DNA of 64,000 bases from Aquabacterium olei (lineage in GTDB: Bacteria > Pseudomonadota > Gammaproteobacteria > Burkholderiales > Burkholderiaceae_C). Position numbers and translations under genes: made by a program. Within the stretch, counting starts at the first letter, position 1. Each line of letters opens with the position of its first letter. Below are positions 52,975 through 64,000 of the stretch, piece after piece. Location of the stretch: NCBI RefSeq assembly GCF_003100395.1, contig NZ_CP029210.1, positions 2,046,001-2,110,000 on the forward strand. The letters run 5' to 3'. The notes under the pieces are model-generated. The model was not told the DNA's origin, did not search any database, and saw nothing but the letters and a program-made list of their open reading frames with translations.

Positions 52975-53132
52975 CGCGCCTCCCCTGTTGTGTTTCGGGA
53001 ACGGATTGTGGGATGGGAGCGCACTTTGGTGACGGTGGCCCGCCCCGGACACGGATGGTCGGGCGTCAGGGTCCCGCAGACGGGGGTGCGACGGTGGACG
53101 TCACAGGCGATGTAAGACCTCGGCAGAGCGCC

Positions 53133-53169
53133 GGAAAAAGAAAAGGGCCCGCTCTTTCGAACGGGCCCT
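53133..53169 (-). terminator. Terminator after tRNA-Val
   Basis: On the minus strand AGGGCCCG and CGGGCCCT pair around a 10-nt loop, followed by TTTCTTTTT. It ends the tRNA transcript. Bases 52975-53132 hold nothing further that I can identify. Confidence 0.85.
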
Positions 53170-53184
53170 CAATTCCAGGTAATC

Positions 53185-53261
53185 TGGTAGGCGCGATTGG
53201 ATTCGAACCAACGACCCCCACCATGTCAAGGTGGTGCTCTAACCAACTGAGCTACGCGCCT
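53185..53261 (-). tRNA. tRNA-Val(GAC)
   Basis: The 77-nt cloverleaf is complete. The acceptor AGGCGCG/CGCGCCT is perfect, the D stem is GCTC/GAGC, and the anticodon stem CCACC/GGTGG holds the loop TTGACAT with anticodon GAC. The T arm is GTTGG-TTCGAAT-CCAAT, and CCA is encoded. A TATAGT -10 candidate (53273-53278, minus) lies 11 bp upstream, inside the 28-bp gap to relA; the -35 is poor, so read-through from relA is also possible. Confidence 0.97.
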
Positions 53262-53289
53262 GGAAGACTTAGACTATAACACGTTTTTC

Positions 53290-55563
53290 TTACTTTCGTC
53301 TTGCTTTCGTCACGCCGCTGATTTGCAACACTTTCGAAAGAACCGACGCAAGCCGTGTGGTGTCTGCTGTCTGGAGCGTGAGTGTAACCGTGATTCGATC
53401 CCTCACCGCCTCACTGTGGATGGATTGCACCGGAATCTTCGCCTGGGCCAGCACATCGCAGACATCACGCAACAGTCCGCTGCGGTCGTGGCCCTCAACG
53501 AGCACGTCCACGGCGTAGTGCGCGTTGTCGGCCGCGGCCTCGCGTCCCCAGGCCACCGGGATGATGCGCTCGGGGCTGCGGCCTGCAAGCTGCCGGAAGT
53601 TGCTGCAGTCGCTGCGGTGCACCGCCACGCCCTTGCCGCGCGTGACATAGCCTCCGATCACATCCGGTGGCGCTGGCTTGCAACAGCGAGCCAGCTGGGT
53701 GAGCAGTGAGTCCATGCCGACGACGAGCACGCCCTTGCCTCCCGGCGCACCGACGGCCTCCTGACGCGCCAGACGCTGCGAGAGCACCTGGTCTGGATCC
53801 GGCTCGGGCTCGGCGGGCCGGAAGCTCTGCTCGATGTTGCGCAGCGAGTACTCGTCCTTGCCGACCACGTCGAACAGGGCGTCGGCACTGCGAAAGCCAA
53901 GCCGCGCGGCCAGCTCATCCAGCTTGATGGCGGTTTTGCCCTCGCGCTGCAACAGCTTCTCGACCAGTTCGCGGCCCTTGGCGATGGTGGCCTGCTGCGC
54001 CAGGGCATTGAACCAGGCGCGCACCTTGGCCCGCGCGCGCTGGCTTCGCAGGTAGCCCAGTTCGGGGTTGATCCAGTCCAGTGAGGGGCCGCCTTCTTTC
54101 GCCGCCACGATCTCGACCGTCTGCCCGCTGCGCAGCTCGGTGTTGAGCGTGACCATGGCGCCATCGACGCGGGCTCCGCGGCAACGGTGGCCGAGGTTGG
54201 TGTGCAGCGTGTAGGCAAAGTCGACCGGGGTGGCGCCAGTGGGCAGGTCGATGATCTCGCCGTCCGGCGTGAACACATAGATGCGGTCGTCGAACAGACC
54301 TGCACCCGCCTGCCCGCCTTCGGCCTCGTCGGCGTTGGCCAGATCTCGCTCCCACGCCAGAAGCTGACGCAGCACGGTCTTGCGCGCTTCGGCCACGCGG
54401 CTCTCGAAGTCGCCCGACGCCTGCACGCCCGCATAGCCCTTGGCACCCGCCTCCTTGTAGGCCCAGTGCGCCGCCACACCGCTTTCGGCGTGGTCGTGCA
54501 TGGCCTGGGTGCGAATCTGGATCTCGATGGAGCGCCCCCGGTCGTCACGCACCACGGTGTGCAAGGACTGGTAGCCGTTGGGCTTGGGGCGAGCGATGTA
54601 GTCCGAGAACTCGTCGGCGATGGCATGCCACAGTTCGTGGACACGGCTCAGCGCAGCGTAGCAGGCGGGCACGTCGGCGACGATGACGCGCAGGGCGCGG
54701 AGGTCGAACACGCGCTCGATGGGCAGATGCTTGCCCTGCATCTTCTTCCAGATGCTGTAGAGGTGCTTGGGTCGGCCCTGCACCTGCGCCGTCAGGCCGA
54801 CCTCGGCCAGCGCCTGCGTGAGTTGCTGCCGCAACTGCTCGATGTGCGCTTCCCGCTCCAGGCGCTTCTCGTGCAAGGAGCGGGCGATGCTGCGGTAGGT
54901 GTCCGGCTCGAGAAAGCGGAAGGACAGGTCTTCGAGCTCCCACTTGATCTGCCAGATGCCCAGGCGGTTGGCCAGCGGCGCAAAGACCTGCATCGATTCA
55001 CGGGCCAGTGCCCGCGGGCAGACCTGCTTGGTGTCGGCATAGTGCCGCAGGGTCTGCAGGCGCGAGGCCAGACGCAGCAGGACCACACGCAAGTCCCGCG
55101 AGAACGCAAGCAGCATCTTGCGGATGCGCTCGACCTGCTCGGCTCGCAGGGGCCCGTCGGTGTCGTCGCCCAGTGCGTCACGGGCGTTGCGCTGCACCTG
55201 CACCAGCTTGCGCGTGTGCATCACCAGGCCCACCGCGTCGTCGCCGAAGGCGCGCGCCACCACCTCTTCCGGGTCGGTCAGGTATTCGCTGGCGTAGACG
55301 AGGTAGGCCGCGGCTTGCAGCGACGGCGGCGCACCGATGCCTTGCAGAATCAGGCGCACGCCGTCGGCGTGGCGCAAGGCGTCCTCACCGGTGTCGAAAT
55401 GGCGGCCGGCCAGCAGAGGCTCGGCAAAGGTCCGCGCCTTGAGCAGCAGGTGTTCACCACCGGCCTGTTCACCGCCCGCAGCCACATCGGCCAGCCCGAC
55501 AATGGCAGCCTGCATGGCGCCGCCCGGCTCGAGGGGCGCGGTCTGAAGCGAACCGGTTCTCAT
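53290..55563 (-). CDS. relA: GTP pyrophosphokinase RelA
   Basis: This 757-residue stringent-response enzyme makes (p)ppGpp on stalled ribosomes. The N-terminal domain lacks the His-Asp pair of SpoT hydrolases (LVYASEYL at the HD position), so it is synthase-only. The synthase block (VFDLRALRVIV, RPKPNGYQSLHTVV), the TGS domain (YVFTPDGEIIDLPTGATPVD), the zinc-finger ARCCKPAPPD, and ACT (about 680-757) follow. ATG 55563 overlaps the hydrolase stop by 4 bp, and this fits the family start better than upstream codons. Confidence 0.96.
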   Translation of the reverse strand: MRTGSLQTAPLEPGGAMQAAIVGLADVAAGGEQAGGEHLLLKARTFAEPLLAGRHFDTGEDALRHADGVRLILQGIGAPPSLQAAAYLVYASEYLTDPEEVVARAFGDDAVGLVMHTRKLVQVQRNARDALGDDTDGPLRAEQVERIRKMLLAFSRDLRVVLLRLASRLQTLRHYADTKQVCPRALARESMQVFAPLANRLGIWQIKWELEDLSFRFLEPDTYRSIARSLHEKRLEREAHIEQLRQQLTQALAEVGLTAQVQGRPKHLYSIWKKMQGKHLPIERVFDLRALRVIVADVPACYAALSRVHELWHAIADEFSDYIARPKPNGYQSLHTVVRDDRGRSIEIQIRTQAMHDHAESGVAAHWAYKEAGAKGYAGVQASGDFESRVAEARKTVLRQLLAWERDLANADEAEGGQAGAGLFDDRIYVFTPDGEIIDLPTGATPVDFAYTLHTNLGHRCRGARVDGAMVTLNTELRSGQTVEIVAAKEGGPSLDWINPELGYLRSQRARAKVRAWFNALAQQATIAKGRELVEKLLQREGKTAIKLDELAARLGFRSADALFDVVGKDEYSLRNIEQSFRPAEPEPDPDQVLSQRLARQEAVGAPGGKGVLVVGMDSLLTQLARCCKPAPPDVIGGYVTRGKGVAVHRSDCSNFRQLAGRSPERIIPVAWGREAAADNAHYAVDVLVEGHDRSGLLRDVCDVLAQAKIPVQSIHSEAVRDRITVTLTLQTADTTRLASVLSKVLQISGVTKARRK

Positions 55564-56486
55564 GCCAGCAGGAAGTCCTTCACCACGGCGATCTGGTCCG
55601 GTGCAATGAGCGTGGGCGCATGGCCTACACCCTCGAACGCCACCAGGCGGGCCTTCGGGCCACGGGCGGTCATGGCGTCCGCCGTCTCGGCATCCAGCAG
55701 GTCGGACTGTGCGCCGCGCAGCAGCAGGGTCTCGCAGCGCAGCGCGTCGTACACCTGCCACAGCATGGCTTCCCCGCTGGCCGCGCTGTCGGCCGACATG
55801 GTCTTGAACGGGGCTGCAATGGCGGGGTCGTAGTGCAGCACGAACCCGGCGCCATCCGGGGCAGGACGCAACAAGGGGCGCGACAAGGCCAGCCACTGCG
55901 CGGGTGTGTGCGGTCCGAAGCCTGTCGAGATGCTCCAGAGGTAATCGGCCGCTTGCTGCTCGGTGTCGAAGCGCATCGGCTGGCCAAGGTAGTCGCCGAT
56001 GCGCACCAGCGCCTCATGACGCAGCCGGGGACCGACGTCGTTCAGCACGAGCCGGCGGTAGCGTGCGCCCGTCACCTCCGTCGGCACGGTGGAAAGCGCC
56101 AGACCGATGAGCCCCCCCATCGACGTGCCCACCCAGTCGATGTCCATGGGGCTGGCGGCGCCGACCTGCTGACGCAGGTGTTGCAGCAACACCACCATGT
56201 CGGACGCGTATGTGAAGACCTGGTACCCGGCGGGTTCAGCCAGCCAGTCAGAGTGACCGCGCCCGACCACATCCGGGCAGATCACCTGGTAGGTGTCGCT
56301 CAGCGCCCCTGCGAGTGCGTCGAAGTCGCGGCCCTGACGGCTCAAACCGTGGACGCAGATCAGAATGCGCGGATTGGTCGGGTCGCCCCATTGCCAGTAG
56401 GCCATGCGGTGCGTCTGAGGGTCCGTGCGACTTGCCCCGGGACAGGTGACGTACTGAAGCGTGGGTTCTGTTTGCACGTGGTTCAT
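55560..56486 (-). CDS. Alpha/beta hydrolase
   Basis: This 308-residue cytosolic hydrolase has the oxyanion HG motif (ICVHGLSRQGRDFD), the nucleophile elbow GTSMGG, an acid in the LLLRGAQSDLLD strand and the catalytic His in VGHAPTL. The DxxGRGxS region reads PDVVGRGHSDW. The substrate is unknown. Its stop overlaps the relA start by 4 bp (ATGA). It is divergent from hbdH across 75 bp. Confidence 0.9.
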   Translation of the reverse strand: MNHVQTEPTLQYVTCPGASRTDPQTHRMAYWQWGDPTNPRILICVHGLSRQGRDFDALAGALSDTYQVICPDVVGRGHSDWLAEPAGYQVFTYASDMVVLLQHLRQQVGAASPMDIDWVGTSMGGLIGLALSTVPTEVTGARYRRLVLNDVGPRLRHEALVRIGDYLGQPMRFDTEQQAADYLWSISTGFGPHTPAQWLALSRPLLRPAPDGAGFVLHYDPAIAAPFKTMSADSAASGEAMLWQVYDALRCETLLLRGAQSDLLDAETADAMTARGPKARLVAFEGVGHAPTLIAPDQIAVVKDFLLA

Positions 56487-56561
56487 GGCTGCGGGTGATT
56501 CGGGTCAGATAATGGGCTGTTCACCCACATTGTCTTTGTACTTGCCGACAGGAGGCCTGAG

Positions 56562-57344
56562 ATGTTGAAAGGAAAAACCGCCCTCGTGACCGGGTCCACC
56601 AGCGGCATCGGCCTGGGGATCGCTGAAAAGCTGGCTGCACAGGGCGCCAACGTCATTCTGAACGGGTTTGGCGACACGGCCGCGCCTCAGGCAGCCGTGT
56701 CGGCTGCAGGCCAGGCGCACGGCGTGAAGGTCGGCTTCCACGGCGCCGACATGTCGAAGCCGGCCGAGATTGCCGAGATGATGGCGTATGCCGATCAGGC
56801 TTTTGGCGGTGTGGACGTCCTCGTCAACAACGCCGGCATCCAGCACGTGTCCAACGTCGAAGACTTTCCGATCGAAAAGTGGGACGCGGTCATCGCGATC
56901 AACCTGAGTTCGGCCTTCCACACCACGCGACTCGCCATCCCCGGCATGCGGGCGAAGAACTGGGGGCGCGTGATCAACCTGGCTTCGGTGCACGGGCTGG
57001 TGGGCTCGGCAGGCAAGTCGGCCTATGTGGCGGCCAAGCACGGCATCGTGGGCCTGACCAAGGTCGTGGCGCTCGAAACCGCGACGACCGGCATCACGGT
57101 CAACGCCATCTGCCCGGGCTGGGTGCTCACCCCGCTGGTGCAGAAGCAGATCGACGACAAGGCGGCACGTGAAGGCATCTCGCTGGCCGAAGCCCAGAAG
57201 GGCCTGCTGGGTGAGAAGCAGCCTTCGCTGCAGTTCGTGACCCCGGCACAACTGGGCGACCTGGCCGTGTTCCTGTGCTCGTCGGCAGGCGACAACATCC
57301 GCGGTGCCGCATGGAACATGGACGGTGGCTGGGCGGCCCAGTAA
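56562..57344 (+). CDS. hbdH: 3-hydroxybutyrate dehydrogenase
   Basis: This 260-residue SDR oxidises (R)-3-hydroxybutyrate to acetoacetate in PHB use. The NAD motif is TGSTSGIG (10-17), NNAG at 89-92, and the catalytic residues are Ser142, Tyr155 and Lys159. The long substrate loop near QKQIDDKAAREG and the C-terminal NMDGGW match the family. AGGAGG lies 6 nt before the ATG; a GATAAT -10 candidate is at 56508-56513. It fits with phaR at 51.4 kb. Confidence 0.94.
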   Translation: MLKGKTALVTGSTSGIGLGIAEKLAAQGANVILNGFGDTAAPQAAVSAAGQAHGVKVGFHGADMSKPAEIAEMMAYADQAFGGVDVLVNNAGIQHVSNVEDFPIEKWDAVIAINLSSAFHTTRLAIPGMRAKNWGRVINLASVHGLVGSAGKSAYVAAKHGIVGLTKVVALETATTGITVNAICPGWVLTPLVQKQIDDKAAREGISLAEAQKGLLGEKQPSLQFVTPAQLGDLAVFLCSSAGDNIRGAAWNMDGGWAAQ

Positions 57345-57350
57345 TCGGGC

Positions 57351-59414
57351 ATGACCCTGACACCTGCAACCCTGGGCGAAGCGCCAGGGGGCCGGGCGCC
57401 TGGCGCGCCTTACGCGCCGCATTACGATGACTTCTATGGCGAGCCGAGGGACATCTGGGCGCGCGCCCGGGATGTGTTCCTGCACGGCAACGGCCTGCCG
57501 GGGCGATGGCAGCAACGCGATCGCTTCGTGATCCTGGAGGCCGGCTTCGGGCTGGGGCAGAACTTTCTGGCCACCTGGCTGAGCTGGCGTGACGACCCGG
57601 CCCGCTGCGACGAACTGATCTTCATCTCGGTCGAGCAGCACCCGCTGCAAGCAGTTGACCTGGCCGCGGCCCATGCCGGCAAGACAGGCCCAGCCGCTGA
57701 ACTGGCGGCCCGCCTGCAAGCCGCCTGGCCCCCGCTGACGCCGGGCTGGCATCTGCTCGATTTCGACGAGGCCGGCCTGCCTGCCGGTGGCAGCGGCAGG
57801 CGGCCACGGGTTCGGTTGATGCTGGGGTTGGGCGATGTGAACCGCCTGCTGCCGGCGCTGCTGGCCCAGGCCGACGCGTTCTACCTCGACGGCTTCGCGC
57901 CCGACCGCAATCCGGCCATGTGGGACGAGCGCCTGCTGACCCGCTTGAACCGGCTGGCCGCTCCGGAAGCCACCCTCGCCTGCTGGACGCACACACCTGC
58001 CATTCGCGGTGCGCTGGCCGCAGCCGGCTTCGAACTGGCGATCATGCCGGACGCCGAAGGTCATCGCGAGGCGCTGAGCGGTCTCCACGCGCCGCGCCAT
58101 GTGCCCTCCCCACCCGCCGGGGGGCTGTGGCGCGCGCCGGCCCCGCGGCATCGGCACGCTGTCGTCATCGGCGCCGGGCTGGCGGGTGCGAGCGCCGCGC
58201 TGGCCCTGTGCGAGGCCGGATGGCGCGTGACCCTGCTCGATCGCGAAAGCGGCCCCGCGCAGGCCACGTCCGGCAACCCGGGCGGGCTGTTTCACAGCAT
58301 CGTGCATGGCGAAGACGGTGTGCATGCGCGGGCGCACCGGGCCGCTGTGCTCGCCCTCTGGCAGAAAGCGGGCAACTGGCTTGCAAGCGGTCAGGTGCGC
58401 GGTCAACCCGATGGCCTGCTGCGCCTCGACCCGAAGACGGACGAGGCCACGGCGCGCGCCACATTGCGTCGCCTGGGCCTGCCGAAGGCGCATGTGACCT
58501 GGCTGACGGCCGAGGAAGCTGCACAGCGATGTGGGGTGCCCGTGCCGAGCGGCGGCTGGTGGTTTGCTCAGGCGGGCTGGCTGCACCCGGCCGGGCTGGC
58601 CCAGGCGATGCTGGAAGCGGCGGCAACCGGCTTCCCGGGTGCGCTGACCGTCAAGTTCGGTGTTGAAGCTGCCGCAATGCAACGCGACGAGCCCACAGGC
58701 CAGTGGCAGGCGATGTCCGCCACCGGCGCCGCGCTGGCACAGGCGCCCACCCTGGTCCTGGCCAACGCGCTGGGCGCACCGACGCTGCTCGGCACGCTGC
58801 CCGATGAACTCGCCGTCGCCGTGCCGCCGCTGAGCGCCGTGCGAGGACAGATCACGGCCCTGCCCCTCCCAGCCGGCCTGCCTCAGGCGCCCATCGCCGG
58901 CAGCGGCTACGCGCTTGCGCTCGACGAGCACACCCTGCTGTGCGGTGCCACCAGCCAGCACCACGACGCCGACCCCACCGTGCGGGAGGCCGATCACCGT
59001 CACAACCTGCAGCAGGCCCGGCGATTGGGGCTCTCCGGCCTGCCTTCCGAGGAAGACGACGTGGACGGGCTCGACGGGCGCGTCGGCTGGCGTGCCGTCA
59101 CGCCGGACCGGCTGCCCGTGGTCGGCGCGTTGCCATGGGCGCCTGCTCGGCTGGCCCATGTCCCGCATCTTCGCGCAGACCAGGTGCGTCAGATTGCCCG
59201 ACAGCGCGATGACGCCGGGGGGCTTTACCTGATCGCCGGACTGGGCTCGCGAGGCATCGCGTGGTCCGTGCTGGCCGGACGGCTGCTGGCGCACTGGGTG
59301 ACGGGCGCACCCTGCCCGGTCGAGGCAGACTTGCGCGACGCGCTCGACCCGGCACGCTTTCTGGCGCGCGCAGCACGGGGCGCCGCCGCGCAAGCCCCTG
59401 ACAGCAGCAGTTGA
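57351..59414 (+). CDS. mnmC: Bifunctional tRNA wobble-uridine modification enzyme MnmC
   Basis: This 687-residue protein has an N-terminal SAM methyltransferase domain (1-240; LEAGFGLGQNFLATW, FYLDGFAPDRNPAMW) and a C-terminal FAD oxidase domain (about 263-665; VVIGAGLAGASAALAL). The oxidase converts cmnm5U to nm5U, and the methylase then makes mnm5U at tRNA position 34. It starts 6 bp after hbdH on the same strand. The two catalytic halves both look intact. Confidence 0.95.
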   Translation: MTLTPATLGEAPGGRAPGAPYAPHYDDFYGEPRDIWARARDVFLHGNGLPGRWQQRDRFVILEAGFGLGQNFLATWLSWRDDPARCDELIFISVEQHPLQAVDLAAAHAGKTGPAAELAARLQAAWPPLTPGWHLLDFDEAGLPAGGSGRRPRVRLMLGLGDVNRLLPALLAQADAFYLDGFAPDRNPAMWDERLLTRLNRLAAPEATLACWTHTPAIRGALAAAGFELAIMPDAEGHREALSGLHAPRHVPSPPAGGLWRAPAPRHRHAVVIGAGLAGASAALALCEAGWRVTLLDRESGPAQATSGNPGGLFHSIVHGEDGVHARAHRAAVLALWQKAGNWLASGQVRGQPDGLLRLDPKTDEATARATLRRLGLPKAHVTWLTAEEAAQRCGVPVPSGGWWFAQAGWLHPAGLAQAMLEAAATGFPGALTVKFGVEAAAMQRDEPTGQWQAMSATGAALAQAPTLVLANALGAPTLLGTLPDELAVAVPPLSAVRGQITALPLPAGLPQAPIAGSGYALALDEHTLLCGATSQHHDADPTVREADHRHNLQQARRLGLSGLPSEEDDVDGLDGRVGWRAVTPDRLPVVGALPWAPARLAHVPHLRADQVRQIARQRDDAGGLYLIAGLGSRGIAWSVLAGRLLAHWVTGAPCPVEADLRDALDPARFLARAARGAAAQAPDSSS

Positions 59415-59465
59415 CCCGAGGGCGGCCGCCTGCGCACTGCGCTACAGTGCGGTCGTTCACCGACC

Positions 59466-59906
59466 ATGAAGCAAGACACCTCTGCTCGCCCGCTGCCCGG
59501 CCTCACCGACCGGCTCCGCCTCGACAAATGGCTCTGGGCTGCGCGTTTCTACAAGACGCGCGGCCTGGCCGCGGACGACATTGACAAAGGGCGCATCCAG
59601 GTCAATGGCCAGGTGGCCAAGGCATCGCGCGAGCTGCGCGGTGGCGAGACGGTCGACATCCGACAGGGGGCCTTGACGCGAACGGTGGTGGTCAAGGCCG
59701 TGAGCACCGTGCGGGGGCCTGCCGTGCAGGCGCAGATGCTGTACGAAGAGACGGCAGAAAGCCTGCTTCGCCGCAGCGAACACACAGAGCGGCGGCGGCT
59801 GTCGGCCGAGCCGGCAGAGAGCATCGAGCAAGGCCGCCCCACAAAGCGGGACCGGCGCCAGCTGGCGGACTGGCAACGGTGGTCTGCCAGCGTCGACGAG
59901 CGCTGA
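59466..59906 (+). CDS. hslR: Heat shock protein 15, S4-domain RNA-binding protein
   Basis: This 146-residue protein has an S4 domain (about 15-80; RLRLDKWLWAARFYKTRGLA, then GRIQVNGQVAK) and a basic C-terminal tail, as in E. coli HslR, which rescues stalled 50S subunits carrying peptidyl-tRNA. It lies just ahead of the grpE-dnaK-dnaJ heat-shock set. A weak CAGCG/CGCTG stem overlaps its stop codon before TTTTTT (59909-59916), a possible terminator. Confidence 0.93.
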   Translation: MKQDTSARPLPGLTDRLRLDKWLWAARFYKTRGLAADDIDKGRIQVNGQVAKASRELRGGETVDIRQGALTRTVVVKAVSTVRGPAVQAQMLYEETAESLLRRSEHTERRRLSAEPAESIEQGRPTKRDRRQLADWQRWSASVDER

Positions 59907-59948
59907 CCTCTTTTTTGCCGACGAGGCACATTTTTTTGGCGACGGCCT

Positions 59949-59976
59949 CTTGAAAGCCGCCGCCTGACCCTGATCT
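59949..59976 (+). promoter_or_regulatory. Sigma-32 heat-shock promoter of grpE
   Basis: CTTGAAA, a 13-nt spacer and CCTGATCT match the heat-shock consensus, with a perfect -35 and a fair -10 (CCCCATNT). The leader would be about 30 nt. Confidence 0.6.
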
Positions 59977-60012
59977 ACCCCAGGTTTTCGCATCCAACCC
60001 ACACAAGCAGAG

Positions 60013-60552
60013 ATGAGCGACACCGCCCACACGCCCGAACATGCCCCCGAGGCCGCCCCGTCGGCCACGCCCGACGCTGCCCCCTCGATCGAGCAGCAAC
60101 TTGCCGAGCTGCAGGCCAAGCACGCCGAAGTGGCCGATGCCTACCTGCGAGCCAAGGCCGAGGCCGAAAACGTCCGCCGCCGCGCGGAAGACGAAATCAG
60201 CAAGGCCCGCAAGTTTGCCGTCGAGTCGTTCGCCGAAAGCCTGCTGCCCGTGCGCGACAGCCTGGAGGCCGCCCTCGCCACGCAAGCCGCCAAGCCCGAC
60301 ACCCCGGTCGAGACCGTGCTGGAAGGCGTGCAGGCCACGCTCCGCCAGCTGGCCTCGGCCCTCGAGCGCAACAAGGTGCTGGAGATCAACCCCGCGCAAG
60401 GCGCCAGGTTCGATCCCAACCTCCATCAGGCCATCAGCATGGTGCCCGCCGATCAGGAAGCCAACACCGTGGTGGGCGTGCTGCAGAAGGGTTACTCGAT
60501 TGCCGACCGCATCCTGCGCCCGGCCCTCGTGACGGTGGCCGCGCCGAAGTGA
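60013..60552 (+). CDS. grpE: Nucleotide exchange factor GrpE
   Basis: This 179-residue co-chaperone has an acidic disordered N-terminus, a long coiled coil (about 27-70; [17 protein letters not shown]), and a C-terminal beta domain ([17 protein letters not shown] and [18 protein letters not shown]). It speeds ADP release from DnaK. dnaK follows after 145 bp. Confidence 0.97.
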   Translation: MSDTAHTPEHAPEAAPSATPDAAPSIEQQLAELQAKHAEVADAYLRAKAEAENVRRRAEDEISKARKFAVESFAESLLPVRDSLEAALATQAAKPDTPVETVLEGVQATLRQLASALERNKVLEINPAQGARFDPNLHQAISMVPADQEANTVVGVLQKGYSIADRILRPALVTVAAPK

Positions 60553-60603
60553 CGCCTGCGCGGCCGGTGCGGCGGAACTTGCTGAAGATCAAATCGGCAG
60601 GCT

Positions 60604-60631
60604 CTTGAAAAACCCCACGGCGCACGCACTT
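60604..60631 (+). promoter_or_regulatory. Possible sigma-32 promoter of dnaK
   Basis: CTTGAAA (60604-60610) is a perfect heat-shock -35, but the 13-nt-spaced -10 (ACGCACTT) is weak. A 6-bp hairpin GGAAGC/GCTTCC (60644-60659) lies in the leader downstream. Confidence 0.3.
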
Positions 60632-60697
60632 ACCCGAACAAGCGGAAGCCATCGCTTCCAGACACACAGATTCAGATTCCGTTAGGAGCAGACCAAC

Positions 60698-62644
<1,947 letters not shown>

Positions 62645-62676
62645 TCGGGATCGGGCCTCGGCCCGAGCGTCGGCAG

Positions 62677-62715
62677 GGCACAGGCCGTGTGAGCACCGCG
62701 CTCGCACCCTGTGCC
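62677..62715 (+). repeat. Strong stem-loop between dnaK and dnaJ
   Basis: GGCACAGG/CCTGTGCC (outer, 8 bp) and GTGTGAGC/GCTCGCAC (inner, 8 bp with one G-T pair) stack into one hairpin with a 2-nt bulge and a 5-nt loop. Only TTT follows, so partial termination or RNA processing is likely. The 138-bp gap holds no gene. Confidence 0.7.
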
Positions 62716-62782
62716 TTTGTCGAATCCGGGGCCTTGCGGCAATCTGCTGCCTGGGCCACCTTCGCCACCGCCTGGAATCCAC

Positions 62783-63916
<1,134 letters not shown>

Positions 63917-63943
63917 CGCAGAGGCCTCCCCCCTGCTCCATCC

Positions 63944-63972
63944 ACGGCGCCTTTACGGCGCCGTTTTTCTTT
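63944..63972 (+). terminator. Terminator of dnaJ
   Basis: ACGGCGCC and GGCGCCGT form an 8-bp stem with a 5-nt loop, followed by TTTTCTTT. Confidence 0.9.
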
Positions 63973-64000
63973 GTGAAACGACGCCCGCATTTCCCAGCCC

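Noticed and set aside
60593..60620. CCCCACGG before dnaK as a heat-shock -10
   Set aside because: No CTTGAAA lies 12-17 nt upstream; the only CTTGAAA in the region directly abuts it.

Overview
The window is compact, high-GC chromosomal DNA of a betaproteobacterium, most likely order Burkholderiales (Comamonadaceae or the Leptothrix/Rubrivivax/Aquabacterium group). The evidence is the block carA-carB-greA-DUF4149-yhbY/rlmE-ftsH-folP-glmM-pstSCAB-phoU-phoB-phoR, a rho + type-B rpmE pair, polyhydroxybutyrate genes (phaR, 3-hydroxybutyrate dehydrogenase) and grpE-dnaK-dnaJ. The genus is inference. About 57 protein genes and one tRNA fill the window. I see no insertion sequence, prophage, CRISPR array or compositional island, and no gap between genes over 300 bp.

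Layout. (1) 0.2-6.3 kb: mltG-tmk-holB (minus, two 4-bp ATGA overlaps) divergent from ygfZ, then a DUF4936-like gene and an NRDE/TANGO2-like gene. (2) 5.4-12.6 kb: a minus-strand fatty-acid cluster of TetR regulator, long FabG4-type ketoreductase, MaoC hydratase, thiolase, acyl-CoA ligase and a hotdog-thioesterase/GNAT fusion. A nested palindrome in front of tetR is a likely operator. (3) 12.9-22 kb: Fe-type alcohol dehydrogenase, PaeA-like CBS membrane protein, patatin-like hydrolase, Tex, pyrD and a pseudokinase-HDOD fusion. (4) 22-26 kb: trxA, rho, rpmE2 with a two-hairpin leader, and a polytopic GT-C-like protein. (5) 26.2-33.6 kb: pstSCAB-phoU-phoB-phoR (minus) and a divergent fasciclin lipoprotein, each preceded by Pho-box repeats. 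(6) 33.7-44.9 kb: glmM, folP, ftsH (strong sigma-32 promoter), rlmE, yhbY, a DUF4149 protein, greA, carB and carA. (7) 45-53 kb: bfr and bfd (Fur-type operators over the bfd promoter), a hypothetical gene, a D-2-hydroxyacid dehydrogenase with an MFS carrier, an EF-hand-like lipoprotein, rlmB, a YbbA-type ATPase divergent from tesA, phaR and a membrane-anchored unknown. (8) 53.2-64 kb: tRNA-Val(GAC), relA, an alpha/beta hydrolase, hbdH, mnmC, hslR, grpE, dnaK and dnaJ.

The genes are mostly housekeeping: replication, envelope, nucleotide synthesis, translation, phosphate and stringent responses, and heat shock. The points most worth following are the pseudokinase-HDOD protein, the probable PhoB control of the fasciclin lipoprotein, the paired hairpins before rpmE2, two candidate leaderless genes (ygfZ, yhbY) with the same -10-to-ATG geometry, the nested TetR operator, and the strong hairpin between dnaK and dnaJ. 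I did not find a clearly novel multi-gene system.
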